The notes under the pieces are model-generated. The model worked only from the letters and a program-made list of their open reading frames with translations, did no database searches and had not been told where the DNA came from. DNA of 64,000 bases from contig NZ_STFX01000010.1 of assembly GCF_005222915.1 (NCBI RefSeq), positions 124,001 to 188,000 on the forward strand. Direction: 5' to 3'. Position 1 is the stretch's first letter, and each line of letters begins with the position of its first letter. The stretch is from Rhizobium sp. FKL33. Lineage in GTDB: Bacteria; Pseudomonadota; Alphaproteobacteria; Rhizobiales; Rhizobiaceae. The position numbers and the translations under genes were made by a program. Shown here piece after piece: positions 1 through 9,483 of this stretch.

Positions 1-1028
1 GCGCGGAGCGACAGACGCTGGGAATATTCGAGCGTCCGGAGTTCCTCGGAAACGGAAATCAGAACATTGGAGTCCGATCCGACGCCGAATGCGCCGCCAT
101 GCTCCAGAAAAGCGGGCGCCGGGAAGACGCCGTCGCCGAGATTGGCTTCGGTGATCGGGCAAAGACCGGCCACGGCGCCCGACCGCGCCATGGCTTCGGT
201 TTCCGCCCCAGTCATATGGGTGGCGTGGATCAGGCACCAGCGACCATCGACCGGCATATTGGCAAGCAGCCATTCCACCGGCCTTGTGCCCGACCAGGCG
301 ACACAGTCTTCGACTTCTTTCACCTGCTCTGAAATGTGGATGTGAACTGGCCCGCCTTGGGCGAGGGGCAGGATCAATTTTAACTCTTCCGGTGTTGCGG
401 CGCGGAGGCTGTGCGGCGCGATGCCGAGGCGTGCGCCTGGGAGCTGTTCGATGCGAGCGCGGCAGGCCTCCATCAAACGAGCATAGCTGTCGATCGAGTT
501 GATGAAGCGCCGCTGTCCGTCGATCGGGGCTTGGCCGCCGAAGCCGGAATGGGCGTAGAACACCGGCAGCAAGGTCAGATGTATCCCGGCTTCGCTGGAG
601 GCCGCCATGATGCGATTGGCGAGTTCGCCGATATCTGTATAAGCCGCGCCGTCCTTGTCGTGATGCACATAGTGGAACTCGCCGACGCGGCCAAAACCGG
701 CTTCCAGCATTTCCATGTAAAGCTGCGCCGCCACGGCTTCCATGTCCTCGGGCGTCATGGTCAGCGCGAATTTGTACATGATGGACCGCCAGCTCCAGAA
801 ATTGTCGGCGCCCGGCCCGCGAAGTTCGGCCAGTCCCGCCATGGCGCGCTGAAACGCATGGCTGTGGAGGTTCGGCATCGCGGGGATGAGGGCGTCGCAG
901 GTTTCATCGCCAGGTTCGGCTGACACCCCGGTTTCCAACTCCGCGATCCGTCCATCCGCAAGCGTCAAACGGACGTCTTTTTCCCAGCCGGAGGGGGTGA
1001 GGGCGGTCTTGGCGTGAAGTCGGGTCAT
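1..1028 (-). CDS. hutF: Formimidoylglutamate deiminase HutF (3' end outside window)
   Basis: HutF removes ammonia from N-formimidoyl-L-glutamate to give N-formylglutamate, a cytoplasmic step of the five-step histidine pathway. The ATG at 1026-1028 opens a frame that stays open to the window edge (about 342 codons of a usual 450 or so). Amidohydrolase-fold signatures are visible: a metal-binding PNLHSHAFQRAMAGL stretch near residue 55, HIHISEQ further on, and GVGSDSN near the visible end. It is divergent from hutI, and the 112-bp gap holds a palindromic operator. No hutC or hutG is visible, so they would lie to the left or elsewhere. The family call rests on these motifs and on the hut context. 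Confidence 0.93.
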   Translation of the reverse strand, partial: MTRLHAKTALTPSGWEKDVRLTLADGRIAELETGVSAEPGDETCDALIPAMPNLHSHAFQRAMAGLAELRGPGADNFWSWRSIMYKFALTMTPEDMEAVAAQLYMEMLEAGFGRVGEFHYVHHDKDGAAYTDIGELANRIMAASSEAGIHLTLLPVFYAHSGFGGQAPIDGQRRFINSIDSYARLMEACRARIEQLPGARLGIAPHSLRAATPEELKLILPLAQGGPVHIHISEQVKEVEDCVAWSGTRPVEWLLANMPVDGRWCLIHATHMTGAETEAMARSGAVAGLCPITEANLGDGVFPAPAFLEHGGAFGVGSDSNVLISVSEELRTLEYSQRLSLR

Positions 1029-1097
1029 CGGCGTCTTCTCCGGTTGTCTGGTCCCAGTTGACGGCGGCTTGAAAATTTCGCTTGCCTGTCGATTATT

Positions 1098-1109
1098 ATG
1101 TATATACAT
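1098..1109. promoter_or_regulatory. Perfect palindrome, probable HutC operator
   Basis: ATGTATATACAT is a perfect 12-bp dyad in the hutF-hutI divergent gap, 31 bp before the hutI start and 70 bp before the hutF start. HutC, the GntR-family repressor of hut genes released by urocanate, is known to use TGTATATACA-like sites. Assigning this site to HutC is inference, because hutC is not in the window. Confidence 0.7.
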
Positions 1110-1140
1110 GAATTGGAAAGATTGAAGCGGAATATCGAGC

Positions 1141-2382
1141 ATGGACCAGATTTTTTCGCGACCAAACGCGCTCTACAAAAACGCCCGCATCGGAACCATG
1201 GACCCAACCCGCGAGGGTCTCGGGATCATCGACAGAGGCGCGCTTCTCGTGCGGGACGGCCGGATCGCCTTTGTCGGCGAGGAAGGTGATCTTCCCTCCA
1301 GCGAAATGCTGACCGATACGGCTGTCTATGATCTCGAGGGCCGGTGGGTCACCCCAGGCCTTGTCGATTGCCACACCCATATCGTCCATGGCGGCAACCG
1401 CGCCCGCGAATTCGAAATGCGGCTCGCCGGCGCCAGCTATGAGGAAATCGCCCGCGCCGGCGGCGGCATCGTCTCCACCGTCAGCCAGACCAATGCTCTG
1501 ACCGTCGAGCAACTGGTCGAAGCTTCTTTGCCGCGGCTCGACACGTTGATCGCCGAAGGCGTCACGACGATCGAAGTAAAGTCCGGTTACGGGCTTACGA
1601 TCGAAGGTGAACTCAACATGCTCCGCGCCGCCCGTCGGCTCGGCGACATCAGACCGGTGCGAGTGGTCACCAGCTACCTGGCGGCGCATGCGACGCCGGC
1701 GGCCTATAAAGGCCGCAACGCCGATTACATTGCCGACGTCGTGCTTCCGGGCATGGCTCAGGCCAAAGCAGAAGGGCTCATCGACGCTGTGGACGGCTTC
1801 TGCGAAGGCATCGCCTTTTCGGTCGCCGAGATCGACACCGTCTTCCGGCATGCGCGAGACCTTGGCCTCCCGGTGAAATTGCATGCCGAGCAGCTTTCGA
1901 ACCTCGGCGGCGCCAAGCTCGCGGCATCCTTTGGCGCGCTTTCGGTGGATCATGTCGAATATCTCGATGACGAAGGTGTTGCCGCACTTCAGGCGTCGGG
2001 CACGGTCGCAGTGCTCTTGCCCGGCGCTTTCTACGCCATTCATGAAACCCGCAAGCCGCCGGTCGCCGCGCTCCGCTCGGCCGGAGTGCCCATCGCCATC
2101 GCGACCGATTGCAATCCCGGCACTTCGCCGCTGACCTCGCTGCTGCTGACGATGAACATGTCGGCGACGCTGTTCGGGTTGACGGTGGAAGAATGCCTCA
2201 TCGGCGCGACCCGCAACGCCGCCCGCGCTCTTGGGATTTCGACTGAAACCGGATCTCTCGAAGTGGGGAAATCCGCCGACTTCGCCGTTTGGGATGTCGA
2301 GAGCTTGGCCGAACTCGTCTACCGCATCGGCTTCAATCCGCTGCTTCTGCATGTCTTTAAAGGCGAAAGGATCTCGCTTTGA
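1141..2382 (+). CDS. hutI: Imidazolonepropionase HutI
   Basis: HutI hydrolyses 4-imidazolone-5-propanoate to N-formimidoyl-L-glutamate, the third step of histidine breakdown, in the cytoplasm. The 413-residue product has the usual family length. The zinc-binding HTHIVHGG motif lies near residue 78, and a downstream LHAEQL and [11 protein letters not shown] pattern is typical of this amidohydrolase. It is the first gene of the rightward hut operon. Its TGA stop overlaps the TTG start of hutH by four bases, so the two are probably translationally coupled. Confidence 0.96.
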   Translation: MDQIFSRPNALYKNARIGTMDPTREGLGIIDRGALLVRDGRIAFVGEEGDLPSSEMLTDTAVYDLEGRWVTPGLVDCHTHIVHGGNRAREFEMRLAGASYEEIARAGGGIVSTVSQTNALTVEQLVEASLPRLDTLIAEGVTTIEVKSGYGLTIEGELNMLRAARRLGDIRPVRVVTSYLAAHATPAAYKGRNADYIADVVLPGMAQAKAEGLIDAVDGFCEGIAFSVAEIDTVFRHARDLGLPVKLHAEQLSNLGGAKLAASFGALSVDHVEYLDDEGVAALQASGTVAVLLPGAFYAIHETRKPPVAALRSAGVPIAIATDCNPGTSPLTSLLLTMNMSATLFGLTVEECLIGATRNAARALGISTETGSLEVGKSADFAVWDVESLAELVYRIGFNPLLLHVFKGERISL

Positions 2383-3914
2383 CCATCACGCTCCATCCCG
2401 GCTCCGTGCCGCTCAGTGACCTCGAAACGATTTTCTGGACGTCAGATCCTGCACGGCTCGATCGCTCTTTTGATGCGGCGATCGAGAGAGGCGCGCGCCG
2501 GATCGCGGAAATCGCCGCCGGCAACGAGCCCGTTTACGGCATCAACACCGGCTTCGGCAAACTCGCCTCGATCAAGATCGACAGCGCCGATCTCGCCACC
2601 TTGCAGCGCAATCTCATCTTGTCGCATTGCTGCGGCGTCGGCGCGCCGCTCGCCGAAAACATCGTCCGGCTGATCATGGCCTTGAAGCTGATCTCGCTTG
2701 GCCGCGGCGCCTCCGGCGTCCGCCTTGAGCTTGTCCGGCTGATCGAGGGCATGCTGGAAAAAGGTGTAACCCCGGTCATCCCTGAAAAAGGCTCGGTCGG
2801 CGCCTCCGGCGATCTCGCGCCCCTCGCGCATATGGCGGCGGCGATGATCGGCGAGGGCGAGGCCTTCTTTGAGGGCGTGCGGATACCTGCCGCTGACGCC
2901 TTGGCGAAGGCCGGTCTTAAGCCGGTGGTCCTCTCCGCGAAAGAAGGTTTGGCGCTGATCAACGGCACGCAAACCTCGACCGCTCTGGCGCTTGCCGGAT
3001 TGTTCCGCGCCCATCGCGCTGCGCGCTCGGCGCTGATCACCGGCGCTCTGTCGACCGACGCCGCCATGGGCTCCTCGGCGCCGTTCCACCCCGACATTCA
3101 TACGCTGCGCGGCCACAAGGGCCAGATCGACGCGGCGACTGCGCTCCGTTCGCTGCTGGCGGGATCCGAAATTCGCGAAAGCCATCTCGATGGCGACGAA
3201 CGCGTGCAGGATCCCTATTGCATCCGTTGCCAGCCGCAGGTCGATGGCGCCTGCCTCGATCTATTGCGCATGGCCGCCCGCACGCTCGAAATCGAAGCCA
3301 ATGCGGTCACCGACAATCCGCTCGTGCTTTCGGACAACTCGGTCGTCTCTGGCGGCAATTTCCATGCGGAGCCTGTGGCGTTTGCCGCCGACCAGATCGC
3401 CATTGCGATCTGCGAGATTGGCGCAATCGCCCAGCGTCGCATCGCGCTTCTTGTCGACCCCGCGCTGTCCTATGGACTGCCAGCCTTCCTCGCCAAAAAG
3501 CCGGGTCTCAATTCCGGCCTGATGATCGCCGAAGTCACCTCCGCTGCTTTGATGAGCGAAAACAAGCAGATGTCGCATCCGGCCTCGGTGGATTCGACCC
3601 CGACGTCGGCCAATCAGGAAGACCATGTCTCCATGGCTTGCCATGGCGCGCGCCGCCTGTTGCAGATGACCGACAATCTCAACGCCATCATCGGCATCGA
3701 AGCGCTGACAGCGGTGCAGGGCGTTGAATTCCGCGCGCCGCTGCGCACCAGTCCGGAACTCGAAAAGGCCATGGCCGCCGTCCGCGCCGTCGTTCCGACG
3801 CTTGAAGTCGACCGTTACATGGCGGGCGATCTCGATGCCGCCTCCTGCCTCATCGTCGAGGGCGGCCTGACCGAAAGCATCTCGCCCGGGCTCCTGCCGC
3901 GGCTCGAAAGCTGA
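2379..3914 (+). CDS. hutH: Histidine ammonia-lyase HutH
   Basis: HutH removes ammonia from L-histidine to give trans-urocanate, the committed first step. The 511-residue product contains [12 protein letters not shown]. Ala142-Ser143-Gly144 in it would cyclise into the MIO electrophile of the aromatic ammonia-lyase family. The substrate-loop [12 protein letters not shown] near residue 55 and the [10 protein letters not shown] signature near residue 410 are also present. The start is a TTG (2379-2381) overlapping the hutI stop, preceded by an AAAGG-type ribosome site. Length and motifs are all normal. Confidence 0.96.
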   Translation: MTITLHPGSVPLSDLETIFWTSDPARLDRSFDAAIERGARRIAEIAAGNEPVYGINTGFGKLASIKIDSADLATLQRNLILSHCCGVGAPLAENIVRLIMALKLISLGRGASGVRLELVRLIEGMLEKGVTPVIPEKGSVGASGDLAPLAHMAAAMIGEGEAFFEGVRIPAADALAKAGLKPVVLSAKEGLALINGTQTSTALALAGLFRAHRAARSALITGALSTDAAMGSSAPFHPDIHTLRGHKGQIDAATALRSLLAGSEIRESHLDGDERVQDPYCIRCQPQVDGACLDLLRMAARTLEIEANAVTDNPLVLSDNSVVSGGNFHAEPVAFAADQIAIAICEIGAIAQRRIALLVDPALSYGLPAFLAKKPGLNSGLMIAEVTSAALMSENKQMSHPASVDSTPTSANQEDHVSMACHGARRLLQMTDNLNAIIGIEALTAVQGVEFRAPLRTSPELEKAMAAVRAVVPTLEVDRYMAGDLDAASCLIVEGGLTESISPGLLPRLES

Positions 3915-3944
3915 TTTTCCAATACACGAACAGAGGGAACCGAC

Positions 3945-5621
3945 ATGACCGCCAATCCCCGTCACAATATCCGCGACGTCCGGGCCGCCACCGGCACGGA
4001 ACTGACAGCCAAGGGCTGGATGACCGAAGCGCCGCTGCGCATGCTGATGAACAATCTCGATCCCGGCGTCGCCGAGCGGCCGCATGAACTCGTCGTCTAT
4101 GGCGGCATAGGCCGCGCCGCCCGCACCTGGGATGACTTCGACAAAATCGTCGCGACGCTCAGGGATCTGAACGAAGACGAGACGCTTCTGGTGCAATCCG
4201 GCAAACCTGTGGGTGTGTTCCGCACGCATAAGGATGCGCCGCGCGTGCTGATCGCCAACTCCAATCTCGTGCCGCATTGGGCGACCTGGGACCATTTCAA
4301 CGAGCTCGATAAGCGCGGCCTGGCCATGTATGGCCAGATGACTGCGGGCTCCTGGATCTATATCGGCACCCAGGGCATTGTGCAGGGCACGTATGAAACC
4401 TTCGTCGAAGCCGGTCGCCAGCATTACGACGGCAATCTGACGGGTAAATGGATATTGACCGGCGGCCTCGGCGGCATGGGCGGCGCCCAACCGCTCGCCG
4501 CCGTCATGGCCGGCGCTTGCTGCCTGGCGGTCGAATGCGATGAAACTCGCGTCGATTTCCGGCTCCGCACCCGCTATCTCGACGCCAAGGCGCATACGCT
4601 GGACGAGGCGCTCGCACTGATCGACCAGTGGACCAAGGCGGGCGAGGCGAAATCGGTGGGCCTGATCGGCAACGCCGCCGATATTTTCCCCGAACTCGTG
4701 CGCCGCGGCGTCCGCCCGGATATCGTAACCGACCAGACCTCCGCCCATGATCCGATCAACGGCTATCTTCCAGCCGGCTGGACAGTCGCCGAATGGCGCG
4801 CCAAGCAGGAGAGCGATCCCAAATCGGTCGAGAAGGCCGCCCGCGCCTCGATGAAGGTGCATGTCCAGGCTATGGTCGACTTCTGGAACATGGGCGTGCC
4901 GACGCTCGATTACGGCAACAATATCCGCCAGGTCGCCAAGGACGAAGGGCTTGAAAACGCCTTTGCTTTCCCGGGCTTCGTGCCGGCCTATATCCGTCCG
5001 CTGTTCTGCCGCGGCATCGGCCCGTTCCGCTGGGCTGCCCTATCGGGCGATCCGGAAGACATCTACAAGACCGACGCCAAGGTCAAGGAACTGCTGCCGG
5101 ACAACAAGCATCTGCATAACTGGCTGGACATGGCGCGTGAGCGCATCGCCTTCCAGGGCCTGCCGGCGCGTATCTGCTGGGTCGGCTTGGGCGATCGCCA
5201 CAAACTCGGCCTCGCTTTTAACGAAATGGTGCGTAACGGCGAACTCAAGGCGCCCGTCGTCATCGGCCGGGATCACCTCGATTCCGGTTCGGTCGCCTCG
5301 CCGAACCGCGAAACCGAAGCGATGAAGGATGGTTCGGATGCGGTCTCAGATTGGCCGCTGCTCAACGCGCTGCTCAACTGCGCCTCGGGCGCGACCTGGG
5401 TGTCGCTGCATCACGGCGGCGGGGTCGGCATGGGCTATTCCCAGCATTCGGGCATGGTGATCTGCGCCGACGGCACGGATGACGCAGCGCGCCGGCTGGA
5501 GCGTGTTCTCTGGAACGACCCGGCGACCGGCGTCATGCGTCACGCCGATGCCGGCTATGACATCGCGCTGGATTGCGCGGCCGACAAGGGTCTGCGCCTG
5601 CCTGGCATTCTGGGCAACTGA
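3945..5621 (+). CDS. hutU: Urocanate hydratase HutU
   Basis: HutU adds water to urocanate to form 4-imidazolone-5-propanoate, using tightly bound NAD+ as an electrophile. The 558-residue protein has the full family length. The NAD-binding [13 protein letters not shown] lies at about residues 173-185. The urocanase signature [14 protein letters not shown] includes Cys411. The gene lies 30 bp after hutH, with an AGAGGGA ribosome site. Its TGA overlaps the hutD ATG by one base. Confidence 0.97.
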   Translation: MTANPRHNIRDVRAATGTELTAKGWMTEAPLRMLMNNLDPGVAERPHELVVYGGIGRAARTWDDFDKIVATLRDLNEDETLLVQSGKPVGVFRTHKDAPRVLIANSNLVPHWATWDHFNELDKRGLAMYGQMTAGSWIYIGTQGIVQGTYETFVEAGRQHYDGNLTGKWILTGGLGGMGGAQPLAAVMAGACCLAVECDETRVDFRLRTRYLDAKAHTLDEALALIDQWTKAGEAKSVGLIGNAADIFPELVRRGVRPDIVTDQTSAHDPINGYLPAGWTVAEWRAKQESDPKSVEKAARASMKVHVQAMVDFWNMGVPTLDYGNNIRQVAKDEGLENAFAFPGFVPAYIRPLFCRGIGPFRWAALSGDPEDIYKTDAKVKELLPDNKHLHNWLDMARERIAFQGLPARICWVGLGDRHKLGLAFNEMVRNGELKAPVVIGRDHLDSGSVASPNRETEAMKDGSDAVSDWPLLNALLNCASGATWVSLHHGGGVGMGYSQHSGMVICADGTDDAARRLERVLWNDPATGVMRHADAGYDIALDCAADKGLRLPGILGN

Positions 5622-6178
5622 TGCGCATCCTCCGGCGGGACGACTATCGGAAAATGCCGTGGAAGAACGGCAAGGGCGTGACGGAAGAGGTCGCGTCCTT
5701 TCCAGAGGGCGCGGCGCTCGATGAGTTCGGCTGGCGCCTGTCCATCGCGCATGTGGCGGAGGATGGGCCGTTCTCGGTCTTTCCGGGGATCGACCGGACG
5801 ATAACCCTGCTCTCCGGCAATGGCATGACGCTCGATCTGCCCGACGAGAGCGTCAAATTGCAGATTTCCGGCGAGCCGTTTTCGTTTTCCGGCGATCTCG
5901 TCATTTCCAGCCGAAATCATGGCGGAGCAACGGTGGATTTCAACGTCATGACCCGTTGCGGCGTCTTTGCTCACTGTGTTTCACGGCGTCCGGCGGGGTT
6001 GACGACTGCGGCGAGCCTCACCTTTCTCGTCGTCCTGCATGGCGGACTGGCGGTGGAGGGGAGGGAAGTCTCCCAATGGGACGTCATCCGCCTGGAAAAG
6101 GGCGAAGCCGTGATGGTCGAAGGCGAGGGCGAGGTGCTGAAGATCGAAATCACCCCGGCTGAGCGGTCGTCCGTCTGA
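5621..6178 (+). CDS. hutD: HutD family cupin-like protein
   Basis: HutD is a small bicupin conserved in hut operons. It has no proven enzymatic reaction and has been proposed to buffer pathway intermediates. The 185-residue product begins [19 protein letters not shown], whose PWKNGKGVTEE segment is the family hallmark, followed by GWRLSIAHV and FPGIDR. The ATG is chosen because it overlaps the hutU stop (TGATG), which couples translation. It ends the hut operon. The next gene is convergent. Confidence 0.9.
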   Translation: MRILRRDDYRKMPWKNGKGVTEEVASFPEGAALDEFGWRLSIAHVAEDGPFSVFPGIDRTITLLSGNGMTLDLPDESVKLQISGEPFSFSGDLVISSRNHGGATVDFNVMTRCGVFAHCVSRRPAGLTTAASLTFLVVLHGGLAVEGREVSQWDVIRLEKGEAVMVEGEGEVLKIEITPAERSSV

Positions 6179-6289
6179 CGATCCTGACAGGGTGACGGGC
6201 TGGAGCCTCTCGTGGTCTCCGCCGCCGCGATTGTTTCGACTTCAGGCTTGCGGAAGTTCGGCTTCTTTCGCGATAACGGAGCGCGCAGC

Positions 6290-6739
6290 TCAGGCCAGCG
6301 AGGCGATCAGGCTCTTCAGTTCCGGCTCATCCACGCGCCGGGCCGCTTCGAGAATGGGCACCCATTCGGCGATCCGTTGCCCTGTTTCCGAAAACAGTTC
6401 GGAATATCTGTCGACGACGATGCGGTGAACCGCCACCAGGCAAACCACGCCTTCCTTCGGTTTGACATAGACATAGCGTCCCAAGGGCTTCGCTTGCACC
6501 ACGCCTGAAACGCCCGCTTCCTCAAAGGCTTCCCGGGCGGCAGCCTGTCCGCTTCTTTCCTTCTTTTCAACCGCGCCTTTCGGCAGCACCCAGCGCTTGG
6601 AATCGCGGCTGGTCACCAGCAAGACTTCGGTCTTGCCTTCGCCATCGGCGCGCAGACAGAGCGCCGCGGCCTGTTCGACCAGCCGGCCGTCGCGTATATC
6701 GCGGGTCCACGGGGCAAGTGTGGAGAGATAGCTATGCAC
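6290..6739 (-). CDS. NUDIX hydrolase
   Basis: This is a pyrophosphohydrolase of the NUDIX fold; the substrate cannot be read from the sequence. The full Nudix box is present as GAVEKKERSGQAAAREAFEEAGV-type spacing (G-x5-E-x7-REUxEExGU), with WVLPKG just before it. I chose the GTG at 6737-6739, which has an AAGGA ribosome site five bases upstream and gives 149 residues, the usual size. The frame is open to an ATG at 6871, but the added 44 residues look non-coding and lack a good ribosome site. The gene stands alone, convergent with hutD. Confidence 0.82.
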   Translation of the reverse strand: MHSYLSTLAPWTRDIRDGRLVEQAAALCLRADGEGKTEVLLVTSRDSKRWVLPKGAVEKKERSGQAAAREAFEEAGVSGVVQAKPLGRYVYVKPKEGVVCLVAVHRIVVDRYSELFSETGQRIAEWVPILEAARRVDEPELKSLIASLA

Positions 6740-7196
6740 ACGAATCCTTGCGCTAATGTCTATCTGATTAGACAATACCGGACTTAGCGGTTCAATGCCG
6801 CGCTTCGCAACAGAAAATTGCCCTTGATCGCCCAAGGGCAGGTCGCGCGCCCTTTTGGTCACACCGGCCATCTCTTATTTGACTGGTTGGAAAGTGAAAG
6901 TTGGTGCGGCCGCCCGCTCCTCCGCGCTTCACGCACGGGCGGCCGCTTTCGCCTGCGCACAGCCTCGCGGTCGCCTCGGAAAGGGCTCCGGCGCGAATTG
7001 TGGACAGTGGCGAGATGGTTAAGCAGTTGTTAATGGATAATCTATCGCGTCTTTCAGGAATCGCAAGATGCAAAAATCGCTTTCGCAACCGATTGCGCGC
7101 GAAGCGATCGACGGAGTGTTCGAACGCAGCGCTGTCGACGGGATCTGGCGCTATTTCACAAGAGGCCATTTCCTAAATCGAACGCGGCGCGAGCCC
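6740..7196. other. 457-bp stretch with no convincing gene, one strong hairpin
   Basis: Short open frames on both strands here have no recognisable domain and read as random translations. The one clear structure is a perfect 11-bp inverted repeat, GCGGCCGCCCG at 6906-6916 and its complement at 6936-6946, with a 19-base loop. The arms are not followed by a real T-run. Part of the stretch should hold the promoter of the NUDIX gene. Confidence 0.5.
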
Positions 7197-8774
7197 TCAA
7201 GCGTAGATCGCCATGAGCTCAGCGCGATGCCTCTTCATGGCGAGATAGGCGGCGTAATCGCGTTCGTGAAGCCGCAGGGCGTTGGGATCTGGAATGATGA
7301 CCTGACGTCCGTCAGGATAAGTCGCTGATCGATTGTCGAAGATTGGACGCATATTTGCAGCGCGCATTGCGTGCAATGCGCAACCGAACAGAATCGAATC
7401 TCTATTGGCCTCGGTAACCACCGTTTTGCCTGTGACATTGGCGTAGAGGGTCGGGATGAGCGGATGGTTCACAAAGCCGCCGGCCATCAACAACGTGTCG
7501 ATCCGATCGCTTCCCGGCATGTTGGCCAGGCTGTCGCGGATCGAGCAGGCCAGGCCGACACAGGCCCGCCAGAACAATTTGCAGAGGCTTTCGAAGCTTT
7601 CGTCGAGCGTCAGTCCCGCCAGGGTTCCGGTGAGTTCCGGGTCGGTGACCGGAGATCGCGCGCCGTGGAAATCAGGCAGCACGGTCAAGGGAGCGCCGTA
7701 GGCTGGGCCTTCCACTACAAGTCTGTCCGCTATCGCATCCAGAAGGAACATAGGAGATGGCGGCGATGCGCCTCGAGCAGCGGGATGCATGCGGACCAGA
7801 TGATCGAGCAGCGCGCCCGATGCGGATTGTCCGGCTTCCATGAGCCAGAGATCAGGTAAGGCGACATCACGAAACCCACCCCAGCATCCAGCCTTTGTCT
7901 GCGGCTCGCGATCGAAGCGGATCACGCAACTCGATGTTCCGGCAATGAGTGCGGCCTTGCGGTCGAAATTCTCGCCGTCTTCGGACGCGAATACGCCGAC
8001 CGCGCCGGCATAGGCGTCGATGAGACCGGTCGCAACGAGGCAGGCGCGGCCGAGGCCGAGTTCATTCGAAGCAGTCTCGCTCAGTCCTCCGATGATTTGG
8101 CTCGGGCGCGTAGACTTCTCTGGAACTCCTGCTTTTTCGGCAAGATCGGAAAGGCCGATGCGGCGATAGAAATCGTCCGGCCGCGCGCCGGGCGCTGTGG
8201 GGTCATATCCCCATTTCGAAGCGAGCGGCGAGTGCGAACGGGCGGAGGAACCGGTGGCGCGCCAGGTGAGATAGTCGCAGAGATCGAAGATCTGGCCGGC
8301 TTGCGCCCAGGCTTCGGGCAGATGTCGTTTCAACCAGAGAAGTTTCGGAGCCTGCATTTCCGGCGAAAGCCTGCCGCCGAAGCGCATGACGACAGGATCA
8401 TCGGCAAGCGAGCACTCCGCCGCTTCTGCGCGGGCGCGGTGATCCATCCAGAGCATGGTGTCGAAGGAGCCGTTTCCGGATGCGGAGATAGATATCGGTC
8501 TCCCGTCGCTGGTCCTCGTCACCAGAGAGCATGTGGCGTCGAAGCCGATCGCGGCGATATCGTCGGGGGCGAGACCGGATGTCAGCCGCGCATCACGCAC
8601 GGATTGACAGACGGCTTTCCAGATCTCTTCGCTGTCCTGCTCATAATGCAGCGGTTGTGGTCGATTGAGCCCGATGGGCGTCACCGCCCGCGCCAATTGC
8701 CGTCCGGCGAGATCGAAGACGCCGGCGCGCGCGCTGCCGGTGCCCACATCCACCGCGATGACATGTTCACCCAT
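7197..8774 (-). CDS. FGGY-family pentulose kinase (D-ribulokinase-like)
   Basis: This ATP-dependent carbohydrate kinase would phosphorylate the keto-sugar produced by the polyol dehydrogenases of this operon. The 525-residue product starts MGEHVIAVDVGTGSARAGVFD, the phosphate-binding loop of the pentulose-kinase branch of the FGGY family. It carries LIDAYAGAVGVFAS mid-protein and a second nucleotide loop LLMAGGFVNHPL near the C-terminus. The ATG at 8772-8774 overlaps the end of the HAD gene by eight bases, so the pair is coupled. Polyol operons of related bacteria carry a xylulokinase here. This protein looks closer to ribulokinase-type relatives, so the substrate is left open. Confidence 0.85.
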   Translation of the reverse strand: MGEHVIAVDVGTGSARAGVFDLAGRQLARAVTPIGLNRPQPLHYEQDSEEIWKAVCQSVRDARLTSGLAPDDIAAIGFDATCSLVTRTSDGRPISISASGNGSFDTMLWMDHRARAEAAECSLADDPVVMRFGGRLSPEMQAPKLLWLKRHLPEAWAQAGQIFDLCDYLTWRATGSSARSHSPLASKWGYDPTAPGARPDDFYRRIGLSDLAEKAGVPEKSTRPSQIIGGLSETASNELGLGRACLVATGLIDAYAGAVGVFASEDGENFDRKAALIAGTSSCVIRFDREPQTKAGCWGGFRDVALPDLWLMEAGQSASGALLDHLVRMHPAARGASPPSPMFLLDAIADRLVVEGPAYGAPLTVLPDFHGARSPVTDPELTGTLAGLTLDESFESLCKLFWRACVGLACSIRDSLANMPGSDRIDTLLMAGGFVNHPLIPTLYANVTGKTVVTEANRDSILFGCALHAMRAANMRPIFDNRSATYPDGRQVIIPDPNALRLHERDYAAYLAMKRHRAELMAIYA

Positions 8775-9483
8775 CAATGCCGTCTTTCGCTCTCCTCGCC
8801 TGCTCGGCAAGGTGCAGCAAATCGCCCATGGCGTCAAATCGCTGATCGGGTTCGAGCGATTTGATGGCGGCGTGGTAACTCTCGCTGCTGGCATGCGAGC
8901 CGCCGGAAAAAGCGAAGACCGTCATGCCGGCTGCGCGCGCCGCCTGAATTCCCGCGGGACTATCCTCGATCACGATGCTGCGTTCGGGGGGAAAGCCCAG
9001 TCGAGCCGCTGCATGGAGAAAGAGATCCGGCGCGGGCTTGCCGCGCGCCACCATGGTGGCGCTGAAAATACGCGGAGAAAAGCGGTTGTAAAGCCCGGTT
9101 ACCTCAAGGCTCTTGGCGATCCGCTCGGGCTGGCTGGACGAGGCGACGCAGTAGAAGAATCCGGCAGAGGCCAGCGCATCCAGCGTCTCGGCTATCGCCG
9201 GGATCGGCTGCAGCTCCGCTTCGAAACGCACGAACAGCCGTTTGCGCATCCGGTCCGGGAAACCCTCCGGCAAAGCCACGCCGAATTCCTGGCGAATGAG
9301 GGCCGTCATGGAGGACAGGCTTCGACCGAGAAAGCGATCCGAGATCGCGTCGGCGTCGAGCGCGACGCCTTCCTCGGCCAGCATGTCGCGCAGGACGTCG
9401 AGCGCGATCGGCTCGCTATCGACGAGAACCCCGTCGCAATCGAAGATGACTAACCAATCGCCGCCATGTTCCTGTGTCGTCAC
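8767..9483 (-). CDS. HAD-superfamily sugar-phosphate phosphatase
   Basis: This is a beta-phosphoglucomutase-like HAD hydrolase of 238 residues. The nucleophile motif FDCDGVLVDSEP lies near residue 14, the Ser/Thr motif VASSSQP near residue 116, and GKPAPDLFL with VIEDSPAGIQAA supplies the lysine and acidic metal ligands. The start is the GTG at 9481-9483, which overlaps the mtlK stop as GTGA. In a polyol operon it probably dephosphorylates a toxic or dead-end sugar phosphate, but the substrate is not visible in the sequence. Confidence 0.86.
   Translation of the reverse strand: MTTQEHGGDWLVIFDCDGVLVDSEPIALDVLRDMLAEEGVALDADAISDRFLGRSLSSMTALIRQEFGVALPEGFPDRMRKRLFVRFEAELQPIPAIAETLDALASAGFFYCVASSSQPERIAKSLEVTGLYNRFSPRIFSATMVARGKPAPDLFLHAAARLGFPPERSIVIEDSPAGIQAARAAGMTVFAFSGGSHASSESYHAAIKSLEPDQRFDAMGDLLHLAEQARRAKDGIDG

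Noticed and set aside
3261-4862. 533-codon minus-strand open frame across hutH and hutU
   Set aside because: It runs opposite two certain genes with full motifs; the translation is Arg/Gly/His-rich without domains, as expected of a GC-rich antisense frame.
7068-7328. 86-codon plus-strand frame starting MQKSLSQPIAREAIDGVF
   Set aside because: There is no family match, it overlaps the end of the FGGY kinase gene, and the ribosome site is poor.
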